From the NCBI GenBank assembly GCA_019309115.1, contig JAFDGW010000018.1, forward strand, positions 1-64,000: 64,000 bases of DNA, given 5' to 3'. The translations under genes were made by a program, and so were the position numbers. Below, one piece after another: positions 8,981 through 19,304 of the stretch. A model generated the notes under the pieces. The model did no database searches and was not told the origin of the DNA. It saw nothing but the letters and a program-made list of their open reading frames with translations. This stretch comes from Deltaproteobacteria bacterium. Lineage in GTDB: Bacteria > Desulfobacterota > Syntrophobacteria > Syntrophobacterales > Thermodesulforhabdaceae. Position 1 is the first letter of the stretch. The number at the start of each line of letters is the position of its first letter.

Positions 8981-10243
8981 TCAGATTTCGAAGCCGAAGA
9001 AATTGGATATCAAATACCCTAATCGCTTTCGTAAAACGGAATACGAAAAGTGCCTCAGTGCCAATTCGTAGTTGTAATCCACCGTTTCAGAACACTTGCC
9101 GGGATCTTCCAGTAGCTCCCTTACTTCTTCAACCACCCTGTCGGTTATATATCCGTTCATGACAACAAACTTGAATCCCAACGGCTCTATGTCTCTTATG
9201 AATACATCATAGCGATTCACCAGTATCGGTTTTCTGAAGTAAATCGCCTCTAAAAGTGCATTTCCGAATCCTTCGTACAAGCTGGGATAGGTTACAAAGT
9301 CTGCGTTGGGGTAAACATCCCAAAGTGAATACCTCTTTTTACCATCGGGTCCAACACCTCTACGATCTCCCACGAAGGTGTCAATTATTTTAAGATCTAC
9401 TTCAAGGTCTTTGGCATATTCCTGTAAAAACTTGGCGTATTCATAACCTTCGTCTCCGGCAGGGTGAGTTACAACCAGTTTGTACTTAGGATTTCTCAAA
9501 GCACGTACCAAATCAATAGCCAGTTCAATACCTTTGCGCCTTACGACGCGAGTGGGCTGAAGGATAATCTTGTCATCTTCACCTATGCCAATCTCGGATC
9601 GAAAGTCCTTTATGAAATCCCAATCTATTTCCGGTTCATGTTCAAAATCCAGCACATTCGGGATTACCATAGATGATATACCGGTCCTGAGTGCTAGTTC
9701 TTCTTGGGCGATGGAGTTTATGACGACGTGTTGTATATTTGGCAATTTCGGAGGGAACGCCATTTGAATGTAGTCTTGTACGGCATTTACGGCGTATCGA
9801 GTCCGTTCCCAGTAAAAATCGTGGTGGTGAGCTACCGTTGGAATGGCCGTTTCTGCAAGCAGCTCAGTGATGGCCAGCGCAAGCGGAACATGCATGGGTA
9901 AGCTGAGAGCATTTTGTATAATGAGAAGGTCAATGTTGAATTTTGCGATAAATTCGTAAAGCTTTATTTTGAGATAATCCCTGAGTGCGTGAATCCTCCC
10001 TGTTACGTAGGGAGAACGCACCTGTTTTCCGAAGATTCTATCGTTTATCCACCTGTTTTCCTCGTGGTCGAAAAATGCTTCAGGTACTTCCATACTGACT
10101 GAAGCGTGCCTGTCCAGAACACCCGCAAACCAGTATGATATATGCTGGTGGTCCCACAATAGTTGAGCCCATTTGGCGGATTCGAGAGAAACGCCATCAG
10201 TTCCGGCAAACCTTGTGGAAACGAATCCAATATTCTTTCCCAT
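8981..10243 (-). CDS. Glycosyltransferase, GT4-like
   Basis: The 420-residue protein opens GKNIGFVSTRFAGTDGVSLESA, an N-terminal GT-B nucleotide fold. Its C-terminal half has the GT4 donor-site pattern: LQPTRVVRRKGIELAIDLV (about 240), DFVTYPSLYEGFGNALLEA (about 332-350) and the EX7E-type acidic pair YEGFGNALLEA. It would transfer a sugar from a nucleotide-sugar donor. I do not recognise a specific acceptor. Compatible-solute synthases such as mannosylglucosylglycerate synthase belong to this type and are a possibility, given the inositol-solute gene elsewhere in the window. GGGAGGG lies 7 bases before the ATG. Confidence 0.82.
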   Translation of the reverse strand: MGKNIGFVSTRFAGTDGVSLESAKWAQLLWDHQHISYWFAGVLDRHASVSMEVPEAFFDHEENRWINDRIFGKQVRSPYVTGRIHALRDYLKIKLYEFIAKFNIDLLIIQNALSLPMHVPLALAITELLAETAIPTVAHHHDFYWERTRYAVNAVQDYIQMAFPPKLPNIQHVVINSIAQEELALRTGISSMVIPNVLDFEHEPEIDWDFIKDFRSEIGIGEDDKIILQPTRVVRRKGIELAIDLVRALRNPKYKLVVTHPAGDEGYEYAKFLQEYAKDLEVDLKIIDTFVGDRRGVGPDGKKRYSLWDVYPNADFVTYPSLYEGFGNALLEAIYFRKPILVNRYDVFIRDIEPLGFKFVVMNGYITDRVVEEVRELLEDPGKCSETVDYNYELALRHFSYSVLRKRLGYLISNFFGFEI

Positions 10244-10342
10244 CCGTTCGCCCTCCCTGAATCTATTATCGACAAAACCATTTTACAGGCTAAATAGTTT
10301 GTGTAAAGCATTTGGCCGATCTTCGATGGGGGAGATAATGAT

Positions 10343-11398
10343 ATGTCGAAGTGGACTGCAAAATCACTTTGCGATTACATAAGTAGCAGGCCAGAACTGC
10401 TAGCCGTTACAAAGAAGTACCCTTTTCGTATTACATCTCACGTGGCGAGCTTGATTAAACATCCCGGCGACCCCTTATGGCTTCAATTCGTGCCAGATTC
10501 TAGGGAACTGGAAAATGATGGCGGCTACGAGGATCCGCTTGGAGAGGAAAGCCTATCACCCCTTCCAAATCTGGTGCATCGTTATCCTGATAGAGTGCTG
10601 TGGATTGTAACTTCAGAGTGTGCTGCTTACTGCCGTTTTTGCACGCGAAAAAGGCTATGGAATAAGAAGGTGCACATAGATCAAAGATCCATCAGAGATG
10701 TGGTGGAATACTTGAGACATAACAAAAGAATTAGCGAAGTACTCGTATCGGGAGGTGACCCATTACTCATAAGGACGACCAAGCTCAGAGAATTTTTTTC
10801 AGCGATTCGCCGTGTAAAGCACATAAGTGTTATAAGGGTAGGCACACGTTTGCCAATTGTGAGTCCTCAAAGCATAACAAGAAAAAAAATGGACCTTCTT
10901 AGAGAATTTCAACCTCTTTATGTTATGCTTCATATCAACCATCCGTCTGAGCTCAACGACCCTGTTTGCGAGGTTCTAAGCAGAATGGCCGATTGTGGTA
11001 TTCCCATGGCAAGCCAGACCGTGTTGCTCAGAGGCGTAAACGACCGAGCGGAAATTTTGCGTGAACTCTTCGTAAAATTGTTGGCACTTCGCGTGCGTCC
11101 TTACTATCTGTTACAGGCAGACCTTATGAAGGGTACGTCCCACTTCCGTGCGCCTATAAGTGAAGGATTACGCATTATGTTCGAACTCAGGCACCGCACT
11201 TCGGGATTGGCGATACCTCATTACATGGTGGATTTGCCGGAGGGTGGTGGAAAGATTGAGTTAACACCGTCTTTCATCGAGGCTGTTTGCGAGAATAGAG
11301 TGATTTTCAGAAACAGGTTGGGAAAACCTGCTTTTTATCCGCTTTTTCATGGAGAAAAGAGAGTTTTAAGGCGATTACTTCTTCCGCGCCTTGAATGA
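10343..11398 (+). CDS. KamA-family radical SAM protein (lysine 2,3-aminomutase-like)
   Basis: The 351-residue protein has CAAYCRFCTRKR (about 94-105), the CX3CX2C cluster that binds [4Fe-4S] and SAM. Its C-terminal motif LPEGGGKIELTPS matches the PLP-lysine loop GGGGK of lysine 2,3-aminomutase. It is shorter than clostridial KamA (about 416 residues). It may be a genuine lysine 2,3-aminomutase feeding beta-lysine or N-acetyl-beta-lysine osmolyte synthesis, or an EpmB-like enzyme for EF-P; no partner gene nearby decides this. It is divergent from the glycosyltransferase, with GGGGGAGA before the ATG. Confidence 0.85.
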   Translation: MSKWTAKSLCDYISSRPELLAVTKKYPFRITSHVASLIKHPGDPLWLQFVPDSRELENDGGYEDPLGEESLSPLPNLVHRYPDRVLWIVTSECAAYCRFCTRKRLWNKKVHIDQRSIRDVVEYLRHNKRISEVLVSGGDPLLIRTTKLREFFSAIRRVKHISVIRVGTRLPIVSPQSITRKKMDLLREFQPLYVMLHINHPSELNDPVCEVLSRMADCGIPMASQTVLLRGVNDRAEILRELFVKLLALRVRPYYLLQADLMKGTSHFRAPISEGLRIMFELRHRTSGLAIPHYMVDLPEGGGKIELTPSFIEAVCENRVIFRNRLGKPAFYPLFHGEKRVLRRLLLPRLE

Positions 11399-11577
11399 CG
11401 AAAAAGCTTTAAAAGTTTACAGTGGTCTTTCTTTTAAGGTTTTGATAACTACTTCTCCGGCAGTACCTGGCTGTTGTGCATGGAGCATAATCAGGTCTCG
11501 CCAAAATATGAAATAATGGTTACAAATATTTGGAACTTATTGCATAAGAATATCGCTGTTTAAGGAGGATGGTTGCA
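11399..11577. other. Leader region between kamA-like gene and ftsH
   Basis: The 179-bp gap has no clear gene. A 27-codon open frame (11480-11563) ends at the ftsH ribosome-binding site but lacks its own. I see no clear sigma-32-type promoter or riboswitch. Confidence 0.35.
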
Positions 11578-13500
11578 TTGAACCCGTTTTACAAGAATTT
11601 GGCACTATGGCTTGCAATAACACTGCTGGTGATTTTTCTTTTTAATGTTGTCAACAAGCCTCAGGAAACGAATTTTGACATTACCTATACCGCTTTCCTT
11701 GACGCGGTAGAGCGAGGAAAGGTAGTTCAGGTTACAATTCAGGGAAGCAATGTCCATGGGATTATGATTGACGGGAAACCCTTCCGAACATATGTGCCGG
11801 AAGATCCTGGTCTTATCAAAACGCTACGAAAATACGGCGTGGAAATCAACGCCAGGCCAAAAGAAGATTCTCCGTGGTACATGACAGTTCTAGTGAGCTG
11901 GCTGCCGATGATTGTTCTCATTGGAATTTGGATATTCTTCATGAGGCAGATGCAGGTTGGTGGCGGTAAGGCTATGAGCTTCGGGCGTAGCCGCGCCAGG
12001 TTGCTGAATGAGAACATGGTGAAAGTAACCTTTGAAGATGTGGCCGGTGTGGATGAGGCAAAAGAAGAGTTGCAGGAGATAGTGGAGTTTTTGAAAGATC
12101 CTAGGAAATTTACGCGCCTAGGGGGAAGAATTCCCAAGGGAGTGTTGTTGGTTGGCGCACCTGGCACAGGCAAGACTTTGCTGGCCCGAGCGATAGCGGG
12201 TGAAGCCGGTGTTCCATTTTTTAGCATAAGCGGCTCTGATTTCGTGGAAATGTTTGTCGGTGTAGGGGCAGCGCGGGTTAGAGACTTATTTCAACAGGGC
12301 AAGAAACATGCTCCATGCATTATCTTCATCGATGAGATTGACGCTGTTGGGCGGCACCGTGGAGCTGGGCTGGGTGGCGGCCATGATGAAAGGGAGCAGA
12401 CTCTCAATCAATTGCTGGTTGAGATGGATGGTTTTGAAGCCAATGAAGGCGTCATCCTGATTGCAGCTACCAATCGTCCCGATGTTCTGGATCCCGCCCT
12501 GTTGCGTCCAGGGCGCTTTGATCGTCAGGTTGTGGTGCCTGTGCCGGACATTCGAGGTCGGGAAAGCATACTGAAAGTTCACCTACGAAATAAACCTCTG
12601 GCGCCGGATGTAGACGTAAAAATTCTGGCTAGGGGAACCCCAGGATTTTCAGGGGCAGATTTGGAAAATCTGGTAAATGAAGCTGCGTTGCTCGCAGCCC
12701 GTAAGAACAAAGACAAGATTGACATGTCTGACTTTGAAGAAGCAAAAGACAAAGTTCTTATGGGCCTTGAGCGGAAGAGTATGGTGCTGTCACCAGAAGA
12801 GAAAAAAACCACTGCCTATCACGAAGCCGGTCACGCACTTATCGCCTATTTGCTTCCCAACAGTGATCCTGTTCACAAGGTAACAATAATTCCAAGAGGG
12901 CGTGCTCTTGGGTTGACCCAGCAACTACCCGAGGGCGACAGACATACTTATTCGAAGGAGTACCTCATTGATACAATTTGTGTGCTGATGGGCGGACGAG
13001 TTGCGGAAGAACTCTTTCTGAACAAGAAGTCAACAGGTGCGGCGAATGACATTGAGAGGGCTACGGAAATCGCAAGGCGTATGGTTTGTGAATGGGGCAT
13101 GAGTGACCGATTAGGACCTTTAGCCTTCGGCAAACGCGAGGAACAGATATTCCTTGGCCGTGAGATTACTCGTCATCAGGATTATAGCGAAACAACTGCC
13201 ATGGAAATAGACAGGGAAGTCCGGAACATAGTGGAAAGCTGTTATAAAAAGGCTCGGGAAATGCTGGAAGAGCATTCCGAAATTCTACAAGCCCTAGCCG
13301 CAGAATTGCTCGAAAAAGAAACGATAACCAGACAAGATATGGATCGCATTGTAGGCTCTTTTCGGCCAGAACTTGTTCGCATGTTAAAAGACGAAGAAAA
13401 TCAAGATGTGGCGGAAGACGAGGAAACGGATGGGACTAGGGATTCGGTTACTGTATCGGAAACGGAGGAGGCAGGGGAAGAGAAAGATGAAGTTTCCTAA
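11578..13500 (+). CDS. ftsH: ATP-dependent zinc metalloprotease FtsH
   Basis: FtsH is a membrane-anchored AAA+ protease that removes misassembled membrane proteins and regulators. The TTG at 11578 is preferred: AGGAGG (11563-11568) abuts the upstream ATG at 11569 but is 9 bases from this TTG, and the protein then starts [11 protein letters not shown] as in homologues. It has 640 residues. Membrane segments lie at about 7-24 and 107-124. Walker A GAPGTGKT is near 192-199, Walker B IIFIDEID near 246 and the zinc site HEAGH near 415. The acidic C-terminal tail is unremarkable. folP starts inside its last codons, giving the common ftsH-folP-glmM order without tilS. Confidence 0.97.
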   Translation: MNPFYKNLALWLAITLLVIFLFNVVNKPQETNFDITYTAFLDAVERGKVVQVTIQGSNVHGIMIDGKPFRTYVPEDPGLIKTLRKYGVEINARPKEDSPWYMTVLVSWLPMIVLIGIWIFFMRQMQVGGGKAMSFGRSRARLLNENMVKVTFEDVAGVDEAKEELQEIVEFLKDPRKFTRLGGRIPKGVLLVGAPGTGKTLLARAIAGEAGVPFFSISGSDFVEMFVGVGAARVRDLFQQGKKHAPCIIFIDEIDAVGRHRGAGLGGGHDEREQTLNQLLVEMDGFEANEGVILIAATNRPDVLDPALLRPGRFDRQVVVPVPDIRGRESILKVHLRNKPLAPDVDVKILARGTPGFSGADLENLVNEAALLAARKNKDKIDMSDFEEAKDKVLMGLERKSMVLSPEEKKTTAYHEAGHALIAYLLPNSDPVHKVTIIPRGRALGLTQQLPEGDRHTYSKEYLIDTICVLMGGRVAEELFLNKKSTGAANDIERATEIARRMVCEWGMSDRLGPLAFGKREEQIFLGREITRHQDYSETTAMEIDREVRNIVESCYKKAREMLEEHSEILQALAAELLEKETITRQDMDRIVGSFRPELVRMLKDEENQDVAEDEETDGTRDSVTVSETEEAGEEKDEVS

Positions 13501-14356
13501 AAGGCCAATTTATAAATTACGTTTGCCTCGTAACCGACAAATGGTGCTTGGGGAAAGAACTCTGATAATGGGGGTTCTCAATGTAACACCTGACTCGTTT
13601 TCTGATGGAGGTCGTTTCTTCGATAAGCCTAAGGCCATCGAGCGTGCTAAAGAGATGATTGATGAAGGTGTTGATATAATTGACATTGGTGGGGAATCGG
13701 CCAGACCATTTTCTGATCCAATTCCTTTGGATGAAGAGATGCGCAGGACTATTCCGGTAATTGAAGCTGTTCGGTCTATTTCCGAAGACATTCCGATTTC
13801 CATAGATACTACCAAGGCGGAAGTTGCACGGGCAGCATTGAATGCTGGAGCGGATATCATTAACGACATTAGTGCTCTTAGGTTTGACCCTGACATGGTG
13901 CGTGTGGCCGCCGATTTTGGAGTTCCAGTTGTGCTCATGCACATGTTGGGTACTCCGAAAACAATGCAAGAAAATCCGACCTATCGTTCGTTAATATCGG
14001 AAATTATTTCCTTTCTTCAGCAAAGGATAGAAGTAGCTGTCGAAGGGGGCATTGATTTTGAGCAGCTCGTTGTGGATCCTGGGATTGGGTTCGGAAAAAC
14101 ATTGGAACACAACCTGCGGCTTATTAAAGACCTGGATCTTTTCCACAGTTTAGAACGCCCTCTATTACTTGGGGCGTCAAGGAAACGTTTTATAGGGGCT
14201 GTCCTGGACCTCCCGGTAGAAGAGCGAGAAGTTGGAACGGCCGCAGTCAATGTTTGTGGAGTGCTCGCCGGTGCGCATATATTGAGGGTTCACGATGTGG
14301 GTTTTCACCGACAGGCTGCCATGATGGCTGATGCCGTCTTCAATGTGAGATCATAA
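13487..14356 (+). CDS. folP: Dihydropteroate synthase
   Basis: FolP condenses dihydropterin pyrophosphate with p-aminobenzoate in folate synthesis. The start at 13487 follows AGGGGAAG and gives 289 residues, the usual size; it overlaps the end of ftsH by 14 bp. The diagnostic [16 protein letters not shown] lies at about 27-42, [10 protein letters not shown] near 67-76, the [10 protein letters not shown] strand near 106, and the C-terminal GASRKRFIG near 226. The sulfonamide-sensitive TRP-type loop is replaced by SARPF, which is common. Confidence 0.96.
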   Translation: MKFPKRPIYKLRLPRNRQMVLGERTLIMGVLNVTPDSFSDGGRFFDKPKAIERAKEMIDEGVDIIDIGGESARPFSDPIPLDEEMRRTIPVIEAVRSISEDIPISIDTTKAEVARAALNAGADIINDISALRFDPDMVRVAADFGVPVVLMHMLGTPKTMQENPTYRSLISEIISFLQQRIEVAVEGGIDFEQLVVDPGIGFGKTLEHNLRLIKDLDLFHSLERPLLLGASRKRFIGAVLDLPVEEREVGTAAVNVCGVLAGAHILRVHDVGFHRQAAMMADAVFNVRS

Positions 14357-14403
14357 AGAGTTGCAGTTTTGGGCAGGTTCAATTTGAGAGGGGGAGGAAG
14401 TGT

Positions 14404-15750
14404 ATGGCTTTGAAGCTTTTTGGCACCGACGGCATTCGGGGTGTGGCGAATCAGTTTCCTATGACAGCTGAGTTGGCTCTTAAAGTGGGGGCCGCGGTAG
14501 CTTTAGTATTGAGGAATCATCATACCCGTCCCAGGGTTCTTATTGGCAAAGATACCCGCCTTTCTGGCTATATGTTGGAATATGCAATCACTGCCGGTGT
14601 GTGTTCCATGGGTGCTGATGTTCTACTCGCAGGTCCACTACCCACGCCGGGAATAGCCTTTATTACCAGGAACATGAGAGCCGATGCCGGAATAGTTATT
14701 TCCGCTTCTCATAATCCCTACGAATACAATGGTATAAAGATTTTCGGCCGCGATGGTTATAAGTTGCCCGACGAAGTGGAAAAAAAATTGGAAGATGTTG
14801 TGGAAAATTTCGCTGATCTGGAGCTTCCTTCCTTTGACAAGATTGGCAGGGCGAAAAGGATAGACGATGTTCAAGGGCGTTATATCGTTTACCTTAAAAA
14901 CACCTTTCCCGATGATCTTACGCTTGAAGGTGTAAAACTGGTTGTGGACTGCGCTAATGGTGCCGCCTACAAGGTTGCACCGCTTATTTTTGAAGAACTG
15001 GGAGCGGAAGTTGTGCGCCTTGGGGTAGCTCCGGATGGTAAAAATATAAACGATGGATATGGAGCTCTTCACCCGGACAAGATTGCAGAAGTCGTGGTAA
15101 AGTGCAATGCTGATGCAGGAATAGCCTTTGATGGAGATGCCGACAGAGTCATTTTTTCCGACGAAAAAGGAAATATCCTAGATGGCGATGTTCTCCTGGG
15201 GATATGCGCCAGGCATTTGATAGAACGGGATGCTTTACCGGGACGCACGGTGGTGGCGACGGTGATGAGCAATCTTGGACTTGAGCTTGCGATGGAGAAG
15301 ATGGGGGGACGTTTGGTTCGCACGCCTGTTGGAGATCGATATGTGGTGGAGCATATGAAGGCTGAGGGGTATGTGCTGGGAGGGGAACAGTCAGGACACA
15401 TCGTTTTTTTGGATCACAGTACCACGGGGGATGGAATCCTTTCAGCGTTGCAAGTTCTGGCAGTCATGTTGCGGGAGGGAAAGCCTCTGTCGGAATTAGC
15501 AAAAGTTGTCGAGAAGGTGCCCCAGAAACTTGTCAATATCCCGCTCGATAATGGGAAATCTCTAAAGAATGTTCGCGGACTTGATGAGTTCCTGGTTGAT
15601 TTGAAAAAACGTCTGGGAGAAAAATGCCGGATTGTGGTTAGGGCGTCCGGAACGGAGCCGATGGTGAGGGTCATGGTAGAAGCGGTTCATGAGGAAGTTA
15701 TGGACTCGGCCCTCGAAGAAACCATGTCTTTTTTAAGGAAAAATCTTTGA
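14404..15750 (+). CDS. glmM: Phosphoglucosamine mutase
   Basis: GlmM converts glucosamine-6-P to glucosamine-1-P for UDP-GlcNAc, the precursor of peptidoglycan and lipid A. The 448-residue protein starts MALKLFGTDGIRGVAN. It carries the phosphoserine loop VISASHNPYEYNGIKIF (about 98-114), the metal loop FDGDADRV (about 241-248), the sugar-binding GGEQSGH (about 326-332), and the phosphate loop RASGTEPMVRVM near the C-terminus. GAGGGGGAGGAAG lies before the ATG. The ftsH-folP-glmM order is widely conserved. Confidence 0.97.
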   Translation: MALKLFGTDGIRGVANQFPMTAELALKVGAAVALVLRNHHTRPRVLIGKDTRLSGYMLEYAITAGVCSMGADVLLAGPLPTPGIAFITRNMRADAGIVISASHNPYEYNGIKIFGRDGYKLPDEVEKKLEDVVENFADLELPSFDKIGRAKRIDDVQGRYIVYLKNTFPDDLTLEGVKLVVDCANGAAYKVAPLIFEELGAEVVRLGVAPDGKNINDGYGALHPDKIAEVVVKCNADAGIAFDGDADRVIFSDEKGNILDGDVLLGICARHLIERDALPGRTVVATVMSNLGLELAMEKMGGRLVRTPVGDRYVVEHMKAEGYVLGGEQSGHIVFLDHSTTGDGILSALQVLAVMLREGKPLSELAKVVEKVPQKLVNIPLDNGKSLKNVRGLDEFLVDLKKRLGEKCRIVVRASGTEPMVRVMVEAVHEEVMDSALEETMSFLRKNL

Positions 15751-15778
15751 GAAACTGGAACAAGTAGAGTGCTGAATA

Positions 15779-16546
15779 ATGTTGCTTGCAATAGACGTTG
15801 GAAATACTCACACTGTGCTGGGCCTTTTTGACGGCGATCAACTGCTCAAAGACTGGCGGCTCAGGACTTCAGTAGATGCTACAGAAGACGAATGGGGCAT
15901 TTCTGTTTATGAGCTTTTCAAGATGGACAAAATTCGTTTTACTGGGGTGAAGCACGTCATAGTTTCGTGCGTGGTCCCACCAGTACTTCACGCTGTTGAG
16001 AAGTTTTGTCAAAAATATCTAAAGGTTAATCCTCTGGTGGTAGGCCCAGGTATAAAGACGGGTATGCCTATCCTTTACGATAACCCAAAGGAAGTCGGTG
16101 CTGACCGCATAGTTAATGCCGTTGCTGCCTATGAGAAGTACAAGGACACAACGGTGGTAATAGACTTTGGCACAGCCACGACATTTGATTATATCTCACG
16201 TCGTGGAGAGTATCTCGGTGGTGTTATTTGCCCTGGGGTGTTGATATCCTGCGAGGCACTGTTCCAAAAAGCTTCTAAGCTTCCCCGTCCTCAGGTGTTT
16301 GTGAAACCCAGGTCGATTCTGGGAAAAAACACTATGGACTCGATGAACGCCGGTATTATTTATGGATATGCCAGTCTGGTCGAAGGCATCATCAGACGAT
16401 TTGAAAAAGAGCTTGGCTGTCCGGTGAGAACTATTGCGACAGGAGGGCTTGCGGGTGTCATTGCACCGGTTTGTGAAGTCATTGAAGAAGTGGATCCTTA
16501 TTTAACACTCCGAGGTCTGAAGATTCTCTTTGAGCGAAACCGGTAA
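15779..16546 (+). CDS. coaX: Type III pantothenate kinase
   Basis: CoaX phosphorylates pantothenate, the first step of CoA synthesis, using an ASKHA-fold active site that needs a monovalent cation. The 255 residues show DVGNTHTVLGLF (about 5-16), the pantothenate-site motif GADRIVNAVAAYE (about 107-119) and DFGTATTFDY (about 129-138). The family ends with an adenosine-binding ATGGLA loop, seen here near 221-226. It follows glmM by 28 bp with a weak ribosome-binding site and is probably co-transcribed. Confidence 0.95.
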   Translation: MLLAIDVGNTHTVLGLFDGDQLLKDWRLRTSVDATEDEWGISVYELFKMDKIRFTGVKHVIVSCVVPPVLHAVEKFCQKYLKVNPLVVGPGIKTGMPILYDNPKEVGADRIVNAVAAYEKYKDTTVVIDFGTATTFDYISRRGEYLGGVICPGVLISCEALFQKASKLPRPQVFVKPRSILGKNTMDSMNAGIIYGYASLVEGIIRRFEKELGCPVRTIATGGLAGVIAPVCEVIEEVDPYLTLRGLKILFERNR

Positions 16547-16561
16547 ACCCTGCCTACCCAC

Positions 16562-17449
16562 ATGCGAGCTATGCTTTTCAATAAAAAGAGAAAAATAGCA
16601 CTGGTGGCCCCCGCCGGATCATTTGATAGGGAAATCTTCGAGCATGCGACGAAGAAGTTGGAAGAGCAGGGGATTGAATCATGCCACACGGACAGAATAT
16701 TTCACCATTGGCGTGGATTTTCCGCTCAAGATTGGGAACGCGCGTTAGATCTTGCGGAGCATTTTTCAGATCCTGGTGTGCAGATCCTTTGGTGTGTGCG
16801 AGGGGGTTATGGCAGTTCAAGGGTTTTACCGTTTCTTGACTTGAAGAGACTGGCTGATAGCGGCAAGACTCTCATGGGCTATAGTGACATTACTTTTTTG
16901 CACAATGCGTTGCTCGAAGCGGGTGCGGAAATCACCTTGCATGGACCCAATTTTCTGGAAATTTCTTCGATGCAAAATGAGGATGTGAACAGGTTGTTTT
17001 CTTTTCTGGATGGTTCTCGTCCTTTTCGGTGGAAGCTGTCAGGGAAGAACACGGTCCGTTCAGGATTGGCAACGGGACGACTTTTAGGTGGCAACCTGGC
17101 CTGTGTGTGCCATCTTCTCGGGACTCCATACCTTTCGTTAAAAACCTTCGAAGGAGCCATCCTCTTTTTGGAAGACAAAAATGAAGCCGGTTATAGAATA
17201 GACCGCATGCTGAATCATTTAAAAATGGCCGGTGTTTTTGATGTCATCAAAGGACTTGTGCTCGGCACTTTCTGGGATTGTGAGCCTTACGATGAAATAA
17301 TCCAAAAGGTCGTTGATGTAACGTCTGATTATAATTTTCCAATAATATGCCTACTTCCCTTTGGGCATGGTATCAAGCAGGATTTGTTACCTCTCGGCGG
17401 ATCTGCCTTAGTGGACACAGATTCTGGCTTGTTTGAAGTATCTCTTTAA
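16562..17449 (+). CDS. ldcA: LD-carboxypeptidase (peptidase S66, LdcA/MccF type)
   Basis: Peptidase S66 members remove the terminal D-Ala from murein tetrapeptides in the cytoplasm (LdcA) or cleave acyl-nucleotide toxins (MccF). The 295-residue protein has the nucleophile motif MGYSDITFLHNAL (Ser near residue 104), the upstream RGGYGSSRVLPFLD, and a C-terminal PFGHGI with the expected His. Context favours LdcA: the gene ends 4 bp into a convergent AmpG-like muropeptide permease. ATGs at 16562 and 16571 are both possible starts. The gene symbol is assigned by family and context, not proven. Confidence 0.85.
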   Translation: MRAMLFNKKRKIALVAPAGSFDREIFEHATKKLEEQGIESCHTDRIFHHWRGFSAQDWERALDLAEHFSDPGVQILWCVRGGYGSSRVLPFLDLKRLADSGKTLMGYSDITFLHNALLEAGAEITLHGPNFLEISSMQNEDVNRLFSFLDGSRPFRWKLSGKNTVRSGLATGRLLGGNLACVCHLLGTPYLSLKTFEGAILFLEDKNEAGYRIDRMLNHLKMAGVFDVIKGLVLGTFWDCEPYDEIIQKVVDVTSDYNFPIICLLPFGHGIKQDLLPLGGSALVDTDSGLFEVSL

Positions 17450-18699
17450 CGGGGTTTATCATTTTGGCCTGCCAATGTTTCAGGTTCGCTGTTCCATGGG
17501 GCAAATTTAGGCAAAAGAAGTATTCCCGGTACCGCTCCCAAAGTGCTTAGCACGTAATACATAGTCCATCCGAAATGTGCTGCCATAAAACCCGTTGGTA
17601 TTCCTGCGACGACACGAGTTACCGCCATAAGACTGGATAAAAGAGCGTACTGGGTTGCTGTGAACCTGGTGTTACATAGCGACATCAGGAAGGCCACAAA
17701 ACCGGCGGTTCCCATTCCTCCTGCTATGTTTTCTACGGCTACGGCGGCTATCAACATGGCATGGTTTTTTCCAAGACTGGCCAGAACGGCAAACGACAAG
17801 TTTGATATGGCCTGAAGCCCTGCAAAAATCCACAGAGACCTATTAAGCCCTACTGCTGCCAGGATTGTCCCTCCGACTCCGGCCCCAGCGAGGGTGCTGG
17901 CAAGCCCGAAGGCCTTATAAACGAGGCCTATTTCAGAGCGGGAAAAGCCCAAATCCAGCAAAAAAGGCGTGGTCATTGCAGCGGCTAGAACATCTCCGAG
18001 CTTGAACAGTATGATGAAAAATAGCATTGAAACGGCTGAAGGGCGGGAAAAATAATCGGCGAACGGAAGAACGACTGCTTCTTTCAGAGATGACGGTGTT
18101 TTCGACTGATTTTCCGGTTCAGGTGACAGCGCAGTGAAAAGCGTGCACAAAGCCATGGTAATTCCCAGAAGCAGAAATACGGTTTTCCACGGCATAAGAT
18201 CCGATAGCATAAGGGCCAGTCCACCCGATACAAGCATAGCCATGCGATAGCCGAAGACGGTGGTAGCCGCCCCCGCGCCCCGCTCTTCCGGCTTAAGTAT
18301 CTCCGTTCTGTACGCGTCAATTACAATGTCTTGGCTGGCACTGAACAGCGCTATGGAAAGAGCCATTATGGCCGCTATTAGAGGTAATTTTCTGGGATTA
18401 AGTAAGCCCATGGTAGCTATTATGGTAGCGAGGATGAGCTGAAACAGTAATATCCAGCCGCGCCTTCTGCCTAAGAAAGGCGGTGAAAATCTGTCCAGCA
18501 GAGGTGACCAAATGGGCTTAAATGTATACGGAAGACCCACAATGGAGAAAAGGCCGATAATTCTAATGTCCGTTCCGAAAGTCATCAGCCACGCCTGGAG
18601 AGTGGATCCGGTTAAAGCTAGGGGCAGTCCCGAAGAAAAGCCTAATCCAGTAAGAACAGAAACGCGGCGGTTTAGGTAAATTTCAATGAATTTTTTCAT
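17446..18699 (-). CDS. ampG: AmpG-like muropeptide permease (MFS)
   Basis: AmpG imports anhydro-muropeptides released during wall turnover. The 417-residue protein has about 12 hydrophobic spans. The N-terminal signature [20 protein letters not shown] is followed by a loop resembling [19 protein letters not shown], typical of AmpG. Facing the LD-carboxypeptidase gene supports murein recycling. Its start overlaps the aroQ stop by 4 bp (ATGA), so the two are co-translated on the reverse strand. The substrate is inferred from family and context. Confidence 0.86.
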   Translation of the reverse strand: MKKFIEIYLNRRVSVLTGLGFSSGLPLALTGSTLQAWLMTFGTDIRIIGLFSIVGLPYTFKPIWSPLLDRFSPPFLGRRRGWILLFQLILATIIATMGLLNPRKLPLIAAIMALSIALFSASQDIVIDAYRTEILKPEERGAGAATTVFGYRMAMLVSGGLALMLSDLMPWKTVFLLLGITMALCTLFTALSPEPENQSKTPSSLKEAVVLPFADYFSRPSAVSMLFFIILFKLGDVLAAAMTTPFLLDLGFSRSEIGLVYKAFGLASTLAGAGVGGTILAAVGLNRSLWIFAGLQAISNLSFAVLASLGKNHAMLIAAVAVENIAGGMGTAGFVAFLMSLCNTRFTATQYALLSSLMAVTRVVAGIPTGFMAAHFGWTMYYVLSTLGAVPGILLLPKFAPWNSEPETLAGQNDKPR

Positions 18700-19142
18700 T
18701 CTGGGGCTTCCAGGAGTGCTACAAGGGCACGAAGACCGAGCAGGTAACTATTAACACCGAAGCCGGATATCTGACCTTTTGCCACAGGGGCTATGACAGA
18801 GTGGTGCCTAAAGGGTTCACGGGCGTGAATGTTGGACATGTGTACTTCTACGACAGGTATATCAAGCATTTCGAGGGCATCTCTGATGGCATAACTGTAA
18901 TGTGTCCATGCTCCTGGATTGATAATTATTCCGTCGATGTTTTCGTCCATGGCTTGGTGGATTTTCCCAACCATCTCGGCTTCCGAATTGGTTTGGAAAA
19001 TTTCCAGAGAAACCCCGAGTTCTTCAGCAAGTAATAGAAGCCGCTTGTTTATTTCATCAAGAGTGATTGTGCCGTAGTGCCTGGGGTCTCTCCTCCCGAA
19101 CATGTTCAAATTGACCCCGTGCAATACCAGTATTCGTTTCAT
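18696..19142 (-). CDS. aroQ: Type II 3-dehydroquinate dehydratase
   Basis: AroQ forms 3-dehydroshikimate in the shikimate pathway. The 148 residues contain [18 protein letters not shown] with the catalytic Arg/Tyr region (about 6-23), [17 protein letters not shown] (Asn near 74) and [17 protein letters not shown] (His near 100). The C-terminal segment is [22 protein letters not shown] replaces the more usual GTR; the active-site Tyr remains. It is upstream of and overlaps ampG, an unusual pairing for an aromatic amino acid gene. Confidence 0.95.
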   Translation of the reverse strand: MKRILVLHGVNLNMFGRRDPRHYGTITLDEINKRLLLLAEELGVSLEIFQTNSEAEMVGKIHQAMDENIDGIIINPGAWTHYSYAIRDALEMLDIPVVEVHMSNIHAREPFRHHSVIAPVAKGQISGFGVNSYLLGLRALVALLEAPE

Positions 19143-19304
19143 AACAAGACCTACTCGTCAATAAGTGAATGGATTAAGCAATTCCGGGAAACGGCTACAA
19201 AATACCGAGCTGCGTGCGTTACTTCAAGAGGTGGGGGAATTTTTCGGTAATTTTACTATAGCGTTTTGTCAAGTGTGTCCGTAGGAGAGAAGGCTTTCCT
19301 GAAC

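Noticed and set aside
11480-11563. 27-codon open frame just upstream of ftsH
   Set aside because: No ribosome-binding site of its own and no recognisable family; it ends at the ftsH ribosome-binding site by chance as far as I can tell.
11594-11612. Sigma-54-like TGGCAC and TTGCA near the start of ftsH
   Set aside because: The GG-to-GC spacing is one base too long, and it lies inside the coding sequence.
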